A DNA stretch of 44,619 nucleotides from Parasutterella muris (GTDB lineage: Bacteria; Pseudomonadota; Gammaproteobacteria; Burkholderiales; Burkholderiaceae_F). Both the position numbers and the translations under genes were made by a program. Below are positions 1 through 8,143 of the stretch, one piece after another (position 1 is the first letter of the stretch; every line of letters begins with the position of its first letter). The notes below the pieces were generated by a model. That model ran no database searches. It saw only the letters and a list, made by a program, of their open reading frames with translations, and was not told the origin of the DNA. The stretch is from NCBI RefSeq assembly GCF_009767915.1, contig NZ_WSRP01000023.1, forward strand, positions 1 to 44,619. Direction: 5' to 3'.

Positions 1-926
1 GGCTGTTTGAGCTCAGCAGCGGAAACAACGTCACGAGTCTGCAGTTCGTTGATGAAGCGCTTGCCGTCCTGGTTGACGAGGATGGCGCCGTTGCCGCGAA
101 CCGCTTCAGTGATCATTTCGCCGTTGTTGGGAACTACGGTCGGGTGAGTCTGGATCTGGGACATGTCGACTGTGTCGGCACCGGCCTTTTCACCAAGAGT
201 GATACCGTCACCGGTAGCGCCCGGATGGTTGGTTGTGCCAAAGCCCTTGAGCTTGGGATTGATCTTTGTCAGCAGATCCTGATTGGCGCCGAAACCGCCC
301 GCAGCGATAACGACAGCCTTAGCATTGATGGTCTTAACGCCGTTCTTGCCTTTGTACTGAATACCGACAACCTTGCCGTTCTTAACGATAAGTTTTTCAA
401 CTTTGGCGTTGGTTCTGACGTCAATGCCTTTGTCCTTAGCGGCAGTGGCAAGAGCCTTAACAACGTTGGCACCGACGAAGCCTCCGCCCACGGGACGGTG
501 AGCGCGTTTGTTGGTGGCGCCGGCGAGCATGCCGACGTCAGTCAGATCGCCTTCTTTCAGGCTGTTGATGAAGTCAACAGAGTATTTGGCGTTGTCTGTG
601 AGGACGTGTACGAGATCCGGATTGTTCAGGTACTTGCCGCCCTTCATTGTGTCGTTGAAGTGTGTCTCGATGGAGTCTTTGATTCCGGCCTTTTCCTGCG
701 GTTTGGTTTCAGCAGCGTTCAGACCGCCGGCTGCGCGGTTTGTGTTGCCGCCGACAAAAGCCATTTTTTCAAGAACGATGACTTTTTTGCCCAGATCATG
801 AGCAGTTACAGCGGCAGAAAGACCTGCGCCGCCTGCACCGACAACGACGACGTCCGCGTTTTCAGCGGCGACGGCGGGTACAGCGAAAACAGCAGATACA
901 GCAGCAGCCAGAATTACCTTTTTCAT
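1..926 (-). CDS. Periplasmic FAD-dependent fumarate-reductase-like flavoprotein (3' part missing)
   Basis: Partial gene: 308 codons are visible and the C-terminal end lies beyond the left edge. Residues 1 to about 20 form a Sec signal peptide ending in AVAA, so the protein is periplasmic. A Rossmann FAD-binding motif (VVVGAGGAGLSAA) follows directly, so there is no N-terminal heme or FMN-binding domain in this polypeptide. His261 (in THPT), Glu274, Arg277 and Arg298 (in TRD) have exactly the spacing of His365, Glu378, Arg381 and Arg402 of Shewanella flavocytochrome c3, its substrate-binding His and proton-delivery path. This favours reduction of fumarate or a similar unsaturated acid over urocanate; the substrate is inferred. 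Electrons must come from a separate cytochrome not seen here. Start: AGGAG lies 6 bases before the ATG at 926. Confidence 0.88.
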   Translation of the reverse strand, partial: MKKVILAAAVSAVFAVPAVAAENADVVVVGAGGAGLSAAVTAHDLGKKVIVLEKMAFVGGNTNRAAGGLNAAETKPQEKAGIKDSIETHFNDTMKGGKYLNNPDLVHVLTDNAKYSVDFINSLKEGDLTDVGMLAGATNKRAHRPVGGGFVGANVVKALATAAKDKGIDVRTNAKVEKLIVKNGKVVGIQYKGKNGVKTINAKAVVIAAGGFGANQDLLTKINPKLKGFGTTNHPGATGDGITLGEKAGADTVDMSQIQTHPTVVPNNGEMITEAVRGNGAILVNQDGKRFINELQTRDVVSAAELKQ

Positions 927-1291
927 TGTTTCTCCTCTTTGAGAATGTGTTGAGAATGGTAATGATTTTAATTACCGCGCTGAGATTAATCCATATGCAG
1001 ATTGTTGAAAAAACAACAGTTACAGAAGGAATTAGAAGAAAATTTTTGAGAAAAAACGAATATCACGAGGCGGGTGTCATTTACTTTGTGTTCCTCTCAT
1101 GAGAGGGAGGGTGTTTCTTTTTTGAGACTGAAAAGCGCATCCGCTGCGGCCCTGCTGAGCGGATTGGCGTCGGAAAATAATCAGATAGGATTATTGCTGA
1201 GTAGACTGACTGAGCTGCTGAGCAGAAGACATGAAAAAAAGCCGCACTCTGGAGGATAAGTGCGGCTTAATCGGCTGTATCGGATTAAGTG
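927..1291. other. Intergenic stretch with small dyads
   Basis: No convincing gene. It holds the promoter side of the leftward flavoprotein gene and the terminator of the leftward SGNH gene. Visible dyads are GGTAAT-N7-ATTACC (958-976, about 32-50 bases upstream of the flavoprotein start, a candidate operator), TGTTG-A6-CAACA (1003-1018), and the perfect 14-base palindrome CCTCTCATGAGAGG (1093-1106). Short open frames here lack ribosome binding sites and family resemblance. Confidence 0.5.
1234..1268 (-). terminator. Rho-independent terminator of the SGNH hydrolase gene
   Basis: On the minus strand the arms AGCCGCACT (1267-1259) and AGTGCGGCT (1248-1240) enclose a 10-base loop, followed by a run of T. 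It sits 24 bases past the stop codon of the leftward SGNH gene. Confidence 0.85.
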
Positions 1292-2119
1292 TTACTTTTG
1301 CCAGCCGAAGTACTCACAAACCGTGTCCCAAGCCACGTTCTGGAGAAATCTTGCCGTTTTTTCATCGACTTTTTCGATGCCGAAGAAATTCAGCCCGACC
1401 GGAGAGCGGTGGTACATAGAAGCAAAGACGACGCAGGCTTCAAGGTAGGTACCTTCCGGAGACGGATGAGTTTTATCCGCGCGGTAGAGTTCCAGTTTCG
1501 GATCCTGTTTAATCGCTTCGGCAAAAGCTAGGCCAACCGGGATGACCATGGCGTTAGCCTCGTTGCCGACCTTGGTCGTAGCATCCGCAAGCTGCTGAGT
1601 CATTTCCGGCTTGTTCTTGCGCGCCCAAGTCATCATTAAGAGCGGCTGAATGCCGATGCACTGCAGATCATAGGAATGCTGCTTGGCATATTTTTCGAAA
1701 ATGTCTTTGCGCTGCGGGTTAATCGGTCCGGTGCTGTTGTCCTGAAGCACAACGGCGTCAAAGACTTTTTCCTTGCGGAAATCAAAGGTTTTGATCTTGC
1801 CGCCGTCGCTGTGGTCAACATAGGTAGACGCCATGCCGGAGGGACGAACGAGTTCCCAGACATTGAACCAGCCGAGATCGGCTGCACCGATGGTTACCAT
1901 GCGGTTTCTGCGGACCTTTAAGCCGGCGGCCTTGATCAGTCCGTTAACGTTGCCGGACAGGCCGCTTGAGTAATAGGTATAGGAATTGCCGACAAGCATG
2001 TAGCTTTCGGGCGCTTTGATCTCTGTGACTTTAGGTTTAATAGAGCATTCCAGAGATTGTGCGGAAAAAGGCAGAATGCAGGCAAAAGCAACCGCTGCGG
2101 CTGTTAGGATTCTCATCAT
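1292..2119 (-). CDS. Secreted SGNH/GDSL-fold hydrolase (DUF4886-like)
   Basis: 275 residues with a Sec signal peptide (residues 1 to about 22, ending FSAQS), so probably periplasmic. The SGNH-hydrolase nucleophile block is visible as GNS at 44-46 in VGNSYTYYSSG. The catalytic Asp-x-x-His block is D215-K-T-H218 in DKTHPSPEGTYL. An ester or acetyl-ester substrate is expected for the fold; the true substrate is unknown. It resembles the short DUF4886 branch often seen in gut bacteria. It is monocistronic, with its own terminator downstream and a 128-base gap to the DsbC-like gene upstream. The first two codons are both ATG, so the start could shift by one residue; TAAGGAGCG precedes it. Confidence 0.75.
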   Translation of the reverse strand: MMRILTAAAVAFACILPFSAQSLECSIKPKVTEIKAPESYMLVGNSYTYYSSGLSGNVNGLIKAAGLKVRRNRMVTIGAADLGWFNVWELVRPSGMASTYVDHSDGGKIKTFDFRKEKVFDAVVLQDNSTGPINPQRKDIFEKYAKQHSYDLQCIGIQPLLMMTWARKNKPEMTQQLADATTKVGNEANAMVIPVGLAFAEAIKQDPKLELYRADKTHPSPEGTYLEACVVFASMYHRSPVGLNFFGIEKVDEKTARFLQNVAWDTVCEYFGWQK

Positions 2120-2194
2120 CGCTCCTTAGGAAAGTGTAAGCAGTATGATTGTCGTCACGACAGCCGCGGCAGAAAAGGTCTGATTCACAAACTG

Positions 2195-2215
2195 ATTTTG
2201 CAAAGCATGCAAAAT
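2195..2215. promoter_or_regulatory. AT-rich inverted repeat between two leftward genes
   Basis: ATTTTGCA - AAGCA - TGCAAAAT, perfect 8-base arms. It lies 76-96 bases upstream of the SGNH gene start and past the stop of the DsbC-like gene. There is no T tract, so an operator is as likely as a weak terminator. Confidence 0.35.
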
Positions 2216-2247
2216 TTCAGATCTTTTCGCAAAATATAAAAATCCGG

Positions 2248-2862
2248 TTATTTTCCGAAAATAATTTTTTCCAAGCCCTTGGTATCCGTTCCGGAGAAGA
2301 TGGGCAGATATTTGCCGTCGTTGTTTTTGAAGACGCCGAGCGGCACAACTGTCAGACCGCTCCATCGTGCGATTTTGGCATTTGACCATACTTCAGCGCG
2401 GAACTTCTTGTCGACCTCTTTGCCGGCAGGATTAATGCCGCGGAAGTCCGGATCCTTAAAGTGTTCTTCATGTTCGGCAAGAGCTGCCCAAGGATTCTTT
2501 GAGGAGAGAATCAGCGCGGCCTGATCAAGGCTCAGATCGTTCAGCACGGGAATCGGGAACCAAACAAAATTGACGTTGCCCTGCAGAGGCAGAGAGGCAT
2601 GCCACAGCTTTGAACACCAGGGACACTGTGTGTCGGACACGATAACGACAGTAGGTTCGTCGGGTTTGGCATCCGGATTTTTGATGCCGAAGCCGTTGGC
2701 AAGCATGGACTCGTAGAGATGTTCAATCTGAGTGCCCGCCCTTAACTCTTCGTATTCGGGATGAGACGGCACGCTGTTCGGACGAATACCGACTTTTTCT
2801 TCAGCCAAAGCGAAGGGTGATAACAATAGAGATGAAGCAAAAAGACAAGTACGACGAAGCAT
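2248..2862 (-). CDS. Periplasmic DsbC/DsbG-like thioredoxin-fold protein, CPWC active site
   Basis: 204 residues from the ATG at 2862, which has GGAGGAAT just upstream; an open frame extends further but would bury the signal peptide. Residues 1-20 are a Sec signal peptide (ending FALA). The active site is C80-P-W-C83 in VSDTQCPWCSKLW. The VVP near residue 178 supplies the cis-proline expected opposite the dithiol. The region before the thioredoxin fold is only about 45 residues and resembles a shortened DsbC linker, so it may not form the usual V-shaped dimer. The role would be disulfide isomerisation or reduction, or a dedicated partner of a neighbour; this is inferred. No DsbD or CcdA is visible in the window. 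Confidence 0.75.
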   Translation of the reverse strand: MLRRTCLFASSLLLSPFALAEEKVGIRPNSVPSHPEYEELRAGTQIEHLYESMLANGFGIKNPDAKPDEPTVVIVSDTQCPWCSKLWHASLPLQGNVNFVWFPIPVLNDLSLDQAALILSSKNPWAALAEHEEHFKDPDFRGINPAGKEVDKKFRAEVWSNAKIARWSGLTVVPLGVFKNNDGKYLPIFSGTDTKGLEKIIFGK

Positions 2863-2931
2863 GGTATTCCTCCAAAAACTGCCTTCATTGTATGCGTATG
2901 ACCTGACAAAAGACGGGTCGGCGGGTGAAAT

Positions 2932-2945
2932 TTGGGACATCCCAA
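2932..2945. promoter_or_regulatory. Candidate operator in the dsbC-like/merR divergent region
   Basis: TTGGGA-CA-TCCCAA, perfect 6-base arms, about 70 bases upstream of the dsbC-like start and 95 bases upstream of the merR start. Its position suits a regulator acting on both divergent genes; the binding protein is not known. Confidence 0.35.
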
Positions 2946-3040
2946 GGGAAATATTCTTCGATATATGTTTCGTCGGATATTTATTGAAGTAAAAGCTAGC
3001 TACAATGCAAAGGTTAAAGTGCGCTTGAGCAGAGGAAAAA

Positions 3041-3496
3041 ATGAGCTATTCCATTGGAGAACTTTCAAAAAAATTTAATATCGCGCCGTCTACACTTCGT
3101 TACTACGAAAAGGAAGGGCTCCTGTCTCAAGTGAAGCGCAAAGCATCCGGTGTTCGCGAATTTGGCGTGGAAGACTGCAGAACACTGCTCTTGGTGGACT
3201 GCCTTAAACAAAGCGGCATGTCGATCAGAGAGATTTCGCAGTTTTCCGAACTTATGCGATGCGGCGACAGAACACTTCCAGAACGAAACGCGACGCTGCA
3301 GACTGTGACGGAAACTGTCAAAGAAAATCTGAAGCGGCAGAAACAAAACCTGAAACGACTGCGCTATGAAGCATGGCTTTACGAAAAAGCCTGCCAATAC
3401 GGGAGTATGGAGAAAGCGAAAAATCTGCCGCTTTCAGCTATGCCGAAGAAGATTCGCAAAGTGAAGCAGGAGCTTGACGAGCTCCTTGAAGACTAA
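3041..3496 (+). CDS. MerR-family transcriptional regulator
   Basis: 151 residues. The N-terminal winged helix (residues 3 to 70) has the MerR hallmark sequence SIGELSKKFNIAPSTLRYYE followed by the KASGVREF wing. A charged coiled-coil dimerisation helix follows (about 90 to 125). The C-terminal part lacks a clustered pair of metal-binding cysteines, so an organic effector or redox signal is more likely than a heavy metal; this is inferred. AGAGG lies 5 bases before the ATG. The next gene, a hydroxyacid dehydrogenase, starts 19 bases after the stop, so the two are probably one transcript and the dehydrogenase is the likely target. Confidence 0.85.
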   Translation: MSYSIGELSKKFNIAPSTLRYYEKEGLLSQVKRKASGVREFGVEDCRTLLLVDCLKQSGMSIREISQFSELMRCGDRTLPERNATLQTVTETVKENLKRQKQNLKRLRYEAWLYEKACQYGSMEKAKNLPLSAMPKKIRKVKQELDELLED

Positions 3497-3515
3497 TCGG
3501 TTCGGAGACATCAAT

Positions 3516-4478
3516 ATGAAAATTGTCATCACCATCGCCAACTTTTGTGACGACGCTTTAAATTACCTCAAGGATAAAGGGTTTGATGTACACCACTACA
3601 GCGGGCCTTCGCTCGGTGCGGGCGTCGCTGACGACACGCTCTTTGAAGTCGTGAAGGACGCGGATGTCATTATTGCCGGAACCGAAACGTATCGTCCGTC
3701 TCTGCTTGCTCGTCTGCCCAAGCTGAAACTGATTTCCAGAAACGGTATCGGCTATGACGCAATTGATCAGGAGGGTCTTAAGACCAACGGCATTGGACTC
3801 ACGCACACCAGAGGGTTTGTAGAAGGAGCGGTTGCCGAGCAGATCATGGCTTACATCCTGTATTTTGCGCGCCGCATTGATCAGCAGAATGCACTGATGC
3901 ACGCGCATCAGTGGAAGAGCAAGCTCGAGCCCGGTGCAAAAAACCATACGCTTGGTCTGGTCGGGTTCGGCGGAATCGGTACTGAAACCGCTAAACGCGC
4001 GGTTCCTTTCGGCATGAAGGTGCTTTATTACTGTCGCCATCCCAATCCGCAGGAGCCGACCTACGGAGCTGAGTATGCTGAGCTCGACGAGCTGCTTGCA
4101 CAAAGTGACTATGTCGCGGCCTGTGTTCCGCTGACGGATGAGACGTATCACTTTTTTGATGCGAAGAAAATCGCGAAGATGAAAAAAGGCGCCTGCCTGA
4201 TCAATATCGCCAGAGGTCCGGTTGTGGATGAACACGCCCTGGCTGATTCGCTCAAGTCCGGACATTTATCTTCCTGCGCGGTGGATGTCTATCCGAAGGA
4301 GCCCTGTACGGATTCTCCGCTCGCTGACTGTCCGACTGCGGTTCTGACGCCGCACACTGCCTCATCGACCGTGGAGAACATGCGTGAAATGAATTTTGCG
4401 GCCGCTGACAACGTGATTAATTATCTGAACGGCGCATTAGATCCTAAATATCTGGTGGTGCAGGGCAGTCGCGCGTAA
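3516..4478 (+). CDS. D-isomer-specific 2-hydroxyacid dehydrogenase (phosphoglycerate-dehydrogenase-like)
   Basis: 320 residues from the ATG at 3516 (GGAG 6 bases upstream; an earlier in-frame ATG lies inside merR and is rejected). The layout is the family's: an outer substrate domain, a Rossmann NAD domain entered at LGLVGFGGIGTETAKRAV, then NIARGPVVDE and the catalytic His in LTPHTAS. The ACT domain of true SerA is absent, so it more likely reduces or oxidises a short 2-keto/2-hydroxy acid; the substrate cannot be read from the sequence. The preceding merR gene is probably cotranscribed. The C-terminus (PKYLVVQGSRA) is normal in length for the short type. Confidence 0.85.
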   Translation: MKIVITIANFCDDALNYLKDKGFDVHHYSGPSLGAGVADDTLFEVVKDADVIIAGTETYRPSLLARLPKLKLISRNGIGYDAIDQEGLKTNGIGLTHTRGFVEGAVAEQIMAYILYFARRIDQQNALMHAHQWKSKLEPGAKNHTLGLVGFGGIGTETAKRAVPFGMKVLYYCRHPNPQEPTYGAEYAELDELLAQSDYVAACVPLTDETYHFFDAKKIAKMKKGACLINIARGPVVDEHALADSLKSGHLSSCAVDVYPKEPCTDSPLADCPTAVLTPHTASSTVENMREMNFAAADNVINYLNGALDPKYLVVQGSRA

Positions 4479-4526
4479 AATCTGTTCTGCGGCACGGGAA
4501 TAAATGACAGTCCGAGAAAACGTTCG

Positions 4527-5318
4527 TTAGAACTCGACGTTGTCTTCAAACTGTCCGCTCACTGTGTAGTGGTATTTCCGTGTGACGCAGAGCTGGTGTC
4601 GATATTCAATCGGCTTATCATTGACAGAGTAGGCAAGACGATTGATTTCGATGACCGGAGTCGGATCCGGGAGCTTAAACATGAAGCATAGATTGCTTGG
4701 CAGCAGCGCTGCCTTGATTGTTTCTTCGACCCTTCCGATTGAGACGCCGAGTTCGCTTTGATAGAAGGAATAAAGCAGTTTCTCTTCGTGCTTCATTAAG
4801 TTTTCTTCTGTCAATTTGGAAAATACGGTTTCCGAAGCCCAAATTTCATCAAAAGTCACCAAACCGGAAGACGCAAGAAGTGCTCTGCCGGCGTGTATCA
4901 CCATATCCTGAGGCTCAAGACAGAGTTTGCTTTGAATTTCAAGCGGCGGTGAAACTTTCACAAAGAATAAAAGTTTTGAGGTTGTCGGCAACGCTTCATC
5001 AGTTAGGGGATCATCAGGAACAAATTTGACATAGCGGCGTTGGAAGAGCTTCTCATTTCTCTTGAAATCCGAAACAAAAGTGCCTCGTCCCTGGCGTCGA
5101 ATCAATATGCCTTTTTCAACAAGAAGATTTAAGGCTCTGCGCATGGTTCCCTGGCTTACAGAGAACTCTTTTGCGAGTTCGGTCTCGCTTGGGAGCATCT
5201 CCCCGGGAGTCCACTTTTCCTCAGAAATGAGTTGAGACAAGGCATTGCTGACTTGTAAAAAAAGCGTTTGTTTTTGAGGACTGAAAAAAATATTTTCATT
5301 GAGCGAAGTGTTGTTCAC
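4527..5318 (-). CDS. GntR-family regulator, HutC/UTRA subfamily
   Basis: 263 residues from a GTG at 5318. This start was chosen because GGGAGG lies 5 bases upstream, while an in-frame ATG at 5390 has no ribosome site and would overlap the upstream gene. Residues 18 to 85 form the GntR winged helix (LPSETELAKEFSVSQGTMRR, RRQGRGTFVSDF). Residues about 100 to 255 form a UTRA ligand-binding domain ending in EYRHQLCVTRKYHYTV. It is the last gene of a leftward unit of transporter, amidohydrolase and regulator and probably senses the transported compound or its hydrolysis product. The palindrome at 8019-8038 is a candidate binding site. Confidence 0.88.
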   Translation of the reverse strand: MNNTSLNENIFFSPQKQTLFLQVSNALSQLISEEKWTPGEMLPSETELAKEFSVSQGTMRRALNLLVEKGILIRRQGRGTFVSDFKRNEKLFQRRYVKFVPDDPLTDEALPTTSKLLFFVKVSPPLEIQSKLCLEPQDMVIHAGRALLASSGLVTFDEIWASETVFSKLTEENLMKHEEKLLYSFYQSELGVSIGRVEETIKAALLPSNLCFMFKLPDPTPVIEINRLAYSVNDKPIEYRHQLCVTRKYHYTVSGQFEDNVEF

Positions 5319-5364
5319 ATTGTCCTCCCGGGGCAAGGATTGTCGTACGAGGGCTGAATCTATT

Positions 5365-6648
5365 CTACAAAGCGGCCGCTCCATTGACAATTAGCGCAGT
5401 TTCCCTATAGATATCAAACCCGATGGGGAGGCTTTTCTCATCCTGAATATCAAAATTCGAGCGGTGGTGACCTCCGTGGTTGCAGCCGTAAAGGACAAAA
5501 GCAGCTTTGCCTCCGTTGTCGATCACACGCTTAAGGAATAGAGCGCAGTCTTCTGATCCCGACGGGCAGTGAACTCTATCCATGACTTTGGTTCCGGGGA
5601 CTTTTTGCATCGCGCCTTCCAGTGTTTCGAAAAATTCCGGACACGGAGTCAGGCTGGTTGACTCTCCTGCCAGTGTGATGGTGGACTGAACGCCGTAAGC
5701 TTTATCAATGCCTTCGAAGATGTTCTGCACTGAGTTTTTCAAAAACTCGTTGATTTCATGGGTTTCGCCGCGTACTTCCATCTGTAGTTTGGCGGTTGCC
5801 GGAATCACGTTTCTGCCTTCTCCTGCGTGCAGGGTTCCGACGCAGATGCGGGTTGCGCCTTCTCCGTGTCTGGAAATTCCCTGAATCATCATCGATGCAG
5901 CGCACGCTGCCATGAGTGCGTTATTTCCAAGTTCAGGGCAGTTCCCGGCATGAGCCGCTCTGCCTTTGATGGAAACGTCAAATTTTGAAGAGGCGAGGAA
6001 ACCACCGTCCATAATGGCGATTTCGCCGAGTTTAAGAACGCCGCCGATGTGTCCTCCGACAAAGTAGTCAACATCGTCAACAATTCCGGCAGCGGTCATT
6101 GCACGGGCACCTCTGACGCCTTCTTCTGCCGGTTGGAAAATGATTTTGATTTTGCCACAGAATTTATCCTTGTGATCATTGATCCAGTGTGCCAGGGTGA
6201 GCCCGACAGCAGTGTGGGCGTCATGTCCGCAGGCATGCATAAATCCGGGGCGTTCGGAACGGAAGCCTAATTTGTTCGGCAGATGCTCCGGGTCGTCAGT
6301 TTCGCGAACAAGTACGCAGTCAATGTCGCATCTAAAGGCAGTAGTTGGCCCCGGTCTGCCGGTGTCAATGACTGTGACGGCGCCGGTGTAGCCGCCGCAT
6401 TCATCGATAAAGGACTGAGGAACTCCGGCTTTAAGCGCACGTTCGATAGCGTCTTTTACCAACGTTTCATCTCGACCGAGCACCTCTTTTTCATTGACGT
6501 TGGCGATGCCGACAGTAACTGGCAGTCCAAGTTCGCGCAGAAATTTTGTGATGAAGTAGGTTGTTTCAAATTCAGTCCATCCCTCTTCAGGGCGTTTGTG
6601 AAGCTGTCTGCGAATTGCAATCAGTTCTTTTTTATACAGTTCTTCCAT
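5365..6648 (-). CDS. M20-family amidohydrolase (AbgA-like)
   Basis: 427 residues from the ATG at 6648 (AAGGAA 6 bases upstream; longer in-frame versions lack a site). It is an M20 metallopeptidase/amidohydrolase: metal ligands C140, H142 and H145 in HACGHDAHTAVGL, the catalytic E175-E176 in QPAEEGVRGA, and a later metal-binding His in GCNHGGHH. The long insertion after residue 50 and total length near 430 resemble the p-aminobenzoyl-glutamate hydrolase A subunit more than the about 390-residue hippurate hydrolases. No signal peptide, so cytoplasmic. No AbgB partner is present. It follows the OFA transporter by 11 bases, so its substrate is probably imported by that carrier. Confidence 0.82.
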   Translation of the reverse strand: MEELYKKELIAIRRQLHKRPEEGWTEFETTYFITKFLRELGLPVTVGIANVNEKEVLGRDETLVKDAIERALKAGVPQSFIDECGGYTGAVTVIDTGRPGPTTAFRCDIDCVLVRETDDPEHLPNKLGFRSERPGFMHACGHDAHTAVGLTLAHWINDHKDKFCGKIKIIFQPAEEGVRGARAMTAAGIVDDVDYFVGGHIGGVLKLGEIAIMDGGFLASSKFDVSIKGRAAHAGNCPELGNNALMAACAASMMIQGISRHGEGATRICVGTLHAGEGRNVIPATAKLQMEVRGETHEINEFLKNSVQNIFEGIDKAYGVQSTITLAGESTSLTPCPEFFETLEGAMQKVPGTKVMDRVHCPSGSEDCALFLKRVIDNGGKAAFVLYGCNHGGHHRSNFDIQDEKSLPIGFDIYRETALIVNGAAAL

Positions 6649-6659
6649 TTTTAGTTCCT

Positions 6660-7919
6660 TTAAGAAAATGAAGCAGCCGAAAGCTGGTGCTTCTTGATGA
6701 GCAGATAGATGACGCCGCAGATAATTCCGAGCGCTGCGGCTGTGATACAGATCAAATAGGCTCTGTCGTAAGAGCCGGCCTGCTGAGCCCACTTGAGCAG
6801 CTGCGGGCCGCCGAAACCTCCAATGCTGTAGCCGAGCATCATTACGGAGAAATTGACACTGTTGTTCTTATTGCCGTACTCATCAGCTACGAGGCTTGGG
6901 TATGTGCCGATAAACGAGCCGTAGCAGATTCCGACGAAGATGGTCCCAGTAAAGAACAGCCATGCACTTGTCGGTGAAGCCCAAAGTAAAAGGACAAATC
7001 CGGCAATTGCCAATAGAAGCATGAACATTAAAGTAGGGACTCTTCCGAACTTATCGGAGGCGGTTCCGGAAATAAAGCGGCCAAGGGTATTGGCGATCGA
7101 GATGACGGATACAGCCATTGCAGAAGCGGTCATGCCCAGACCGATTTGGTGATTGGCAATGCCGGAAATGCTCGAAATCAGCATGAGCCCCATGGTTGAA
7201 CCGGTTACAAAGAGAACGAAGAGCGGAATGAAAAGAGTGGACTTAATCATTCCGATCCAGTTTGTTTCAATGCCGGAGACAGATGCTGCTTTTGGAGAGT
7301 CGCAGAACTCGTTAGCGAAATCATCAGGGCACTTTGCTGTGAAAAGAGTCAGCAGGCAGATCAGGATGGCGGAGCCCAGTCCAAAGATGATGCATGCGTC
7401 ACTAATGCCAATGCTGACAACCAGCGCATTGACAAGGAAAGGCAGCGCAGCAGCGCCAATGCCGAGGGAGGCGGTGACGAGTCCGCCGGCAAATCCTCGT
7501 CTGTCAGGGAAGAATTTCACGGCGCTGTTGATTGTGCAGCCGTTGACCATCCCGGTGCCGACACCGACAAAGAATCCGTATCCGATATAAAGCAGAGAAG
7601 GTGAATCAGCATATCCGCAGATGAGATAGCCGACTCCGATGGCAAGGCCGCCAAGCGCGACGACAAGTTTGGGCCCCATGCGATCGTTTATGTAGCCGCC
7701 TGCGAGCATCAGAAATGGAGTTAATCCTGCCGCTAAGCCGAAAACCGAACTTAAGTCCGAAGAGGTCAGCTCAGTTCCGTTGAGCTGATTGAAGTAAGAC
7801 GCGAACGGAGCAGCGAAAACGCTCCAAATATAAAGCGCTCCGGAAATAAAGTTGATGAGACAGAAAGACAAAAGATAAATCCATCTTTTGTTTTTTAATT
7901 GAACGGGGTTATTAGACAT
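6660..7919 (-). CDS. MFS transporter, oxalate/formate antiporter (OFA) family
   Basis: 419 residues with about 12 hydrophobic segments. The OFA signature is clear at the N-terminus (GALYIWSVFAAPF, residues about 27 to 40), followed by FMLAGGYINDRMGPKLV, the MFS loop 2-3 motif. The family carries organic anions (oxalate, formate, pyruvate and others) across the inner membrane. It is the first gene of the leftward unit with the M20 hydrolase and GntR regulator, and is divergent from the DcuC-like carrier across a 224-base region holding a near-perfect 20-base palindrome. The substrate is not deducible; an anionic N-acyl or aryl-amide compound would fit the hydrolase. Confidence 0.85.
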   Translation of the reverse strand: MSNNPVQLKNKRWIYLLSFCLINFISGALYIWSVFAAPFASYFNQLNGTELTSSDLSSVFGLAAGLTPFLMLAGGYINDRMGPKLVVALGGLAIGVGYLICGYADSPSLLYIGYGFFVGVGTGMVNGCTINSAVKFFPDRRGFAGGLVTASLGIGAAALPFLVNALVVSIGISDACIIFGLGSAILICLLTLFTAKCPDDFANEFCDSPKAASVSGIETNWIGMIKSTLFIPLFVLFVTGSTMGLMLISSISGIANHQIGLGMTASAMAVSVISIANTLGRFISGTASDKFGRVPTLMFMLLLAIAGFVLLLWASPTSAWLFFTGTIFVGICYGSFIGTYPSLVADEYGNKNNSVNFSVMMLGYSIGGFGGPQLLKWAQQAGSYDRAYLICITAAALGIICGVIYLLIKKHQLSAASFS

Positions 7920-8018
7920 TAAATTCTTCCTTTTTATTTTCAGATTGAATTTTGATCTAAAACCTGCTCAAAAATAATCTTGAATTTCCCTGAAAAAGCA
8001 ATACGTTAAAAGTTATCT

Positions 8019-8038
8019 TATATCCGATATCCGATATA
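8019..8038. promoter_or_regulatory. 20-base palindrome, candidate operator of the divergent carriers
   Basis: TATATCCGATATCCGATATA: nine of ten base pairs are symmetric (one C:C mismatch), and it also reads as a direct ATCCGAT repeat. It sits 100 bases upstream of the OFA gene and 106 bases upstream of the DcuC-like gene. The best candidate binder is the GntR regulator encoded at the end of the OFA unit. Confidence 0.5.
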
Positions 8039-8143
8039 GGACAAAGATTTTGACGCTTTTCCGAATAGGACTGACACATTTGTTTACCTAGACTGATGAG
8101 GATTCTTAATCAATCACTCACCCTCATTCAATCAGGTTTAATT

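Noticed and set aside
144-953. Rightward 269-codon open frame
   Set aside because: It is antisense to the flavoprotein gene, has no family resemblance and no ribosome site; the leftward frame has a signal peptide, FAD motif and catalytic spacing.
22-1020. FNR-type sites near the fumarate-reductase-like gene
   Set aside because: No TTGAT-N4-ATCAA match was found; the dyads present have other spacings.
1074-1531. Several overlapping short rightward frames
   Set aside because: They overlap the SGNH gene's terminator and 3' end, use different frames and show no conserved features.
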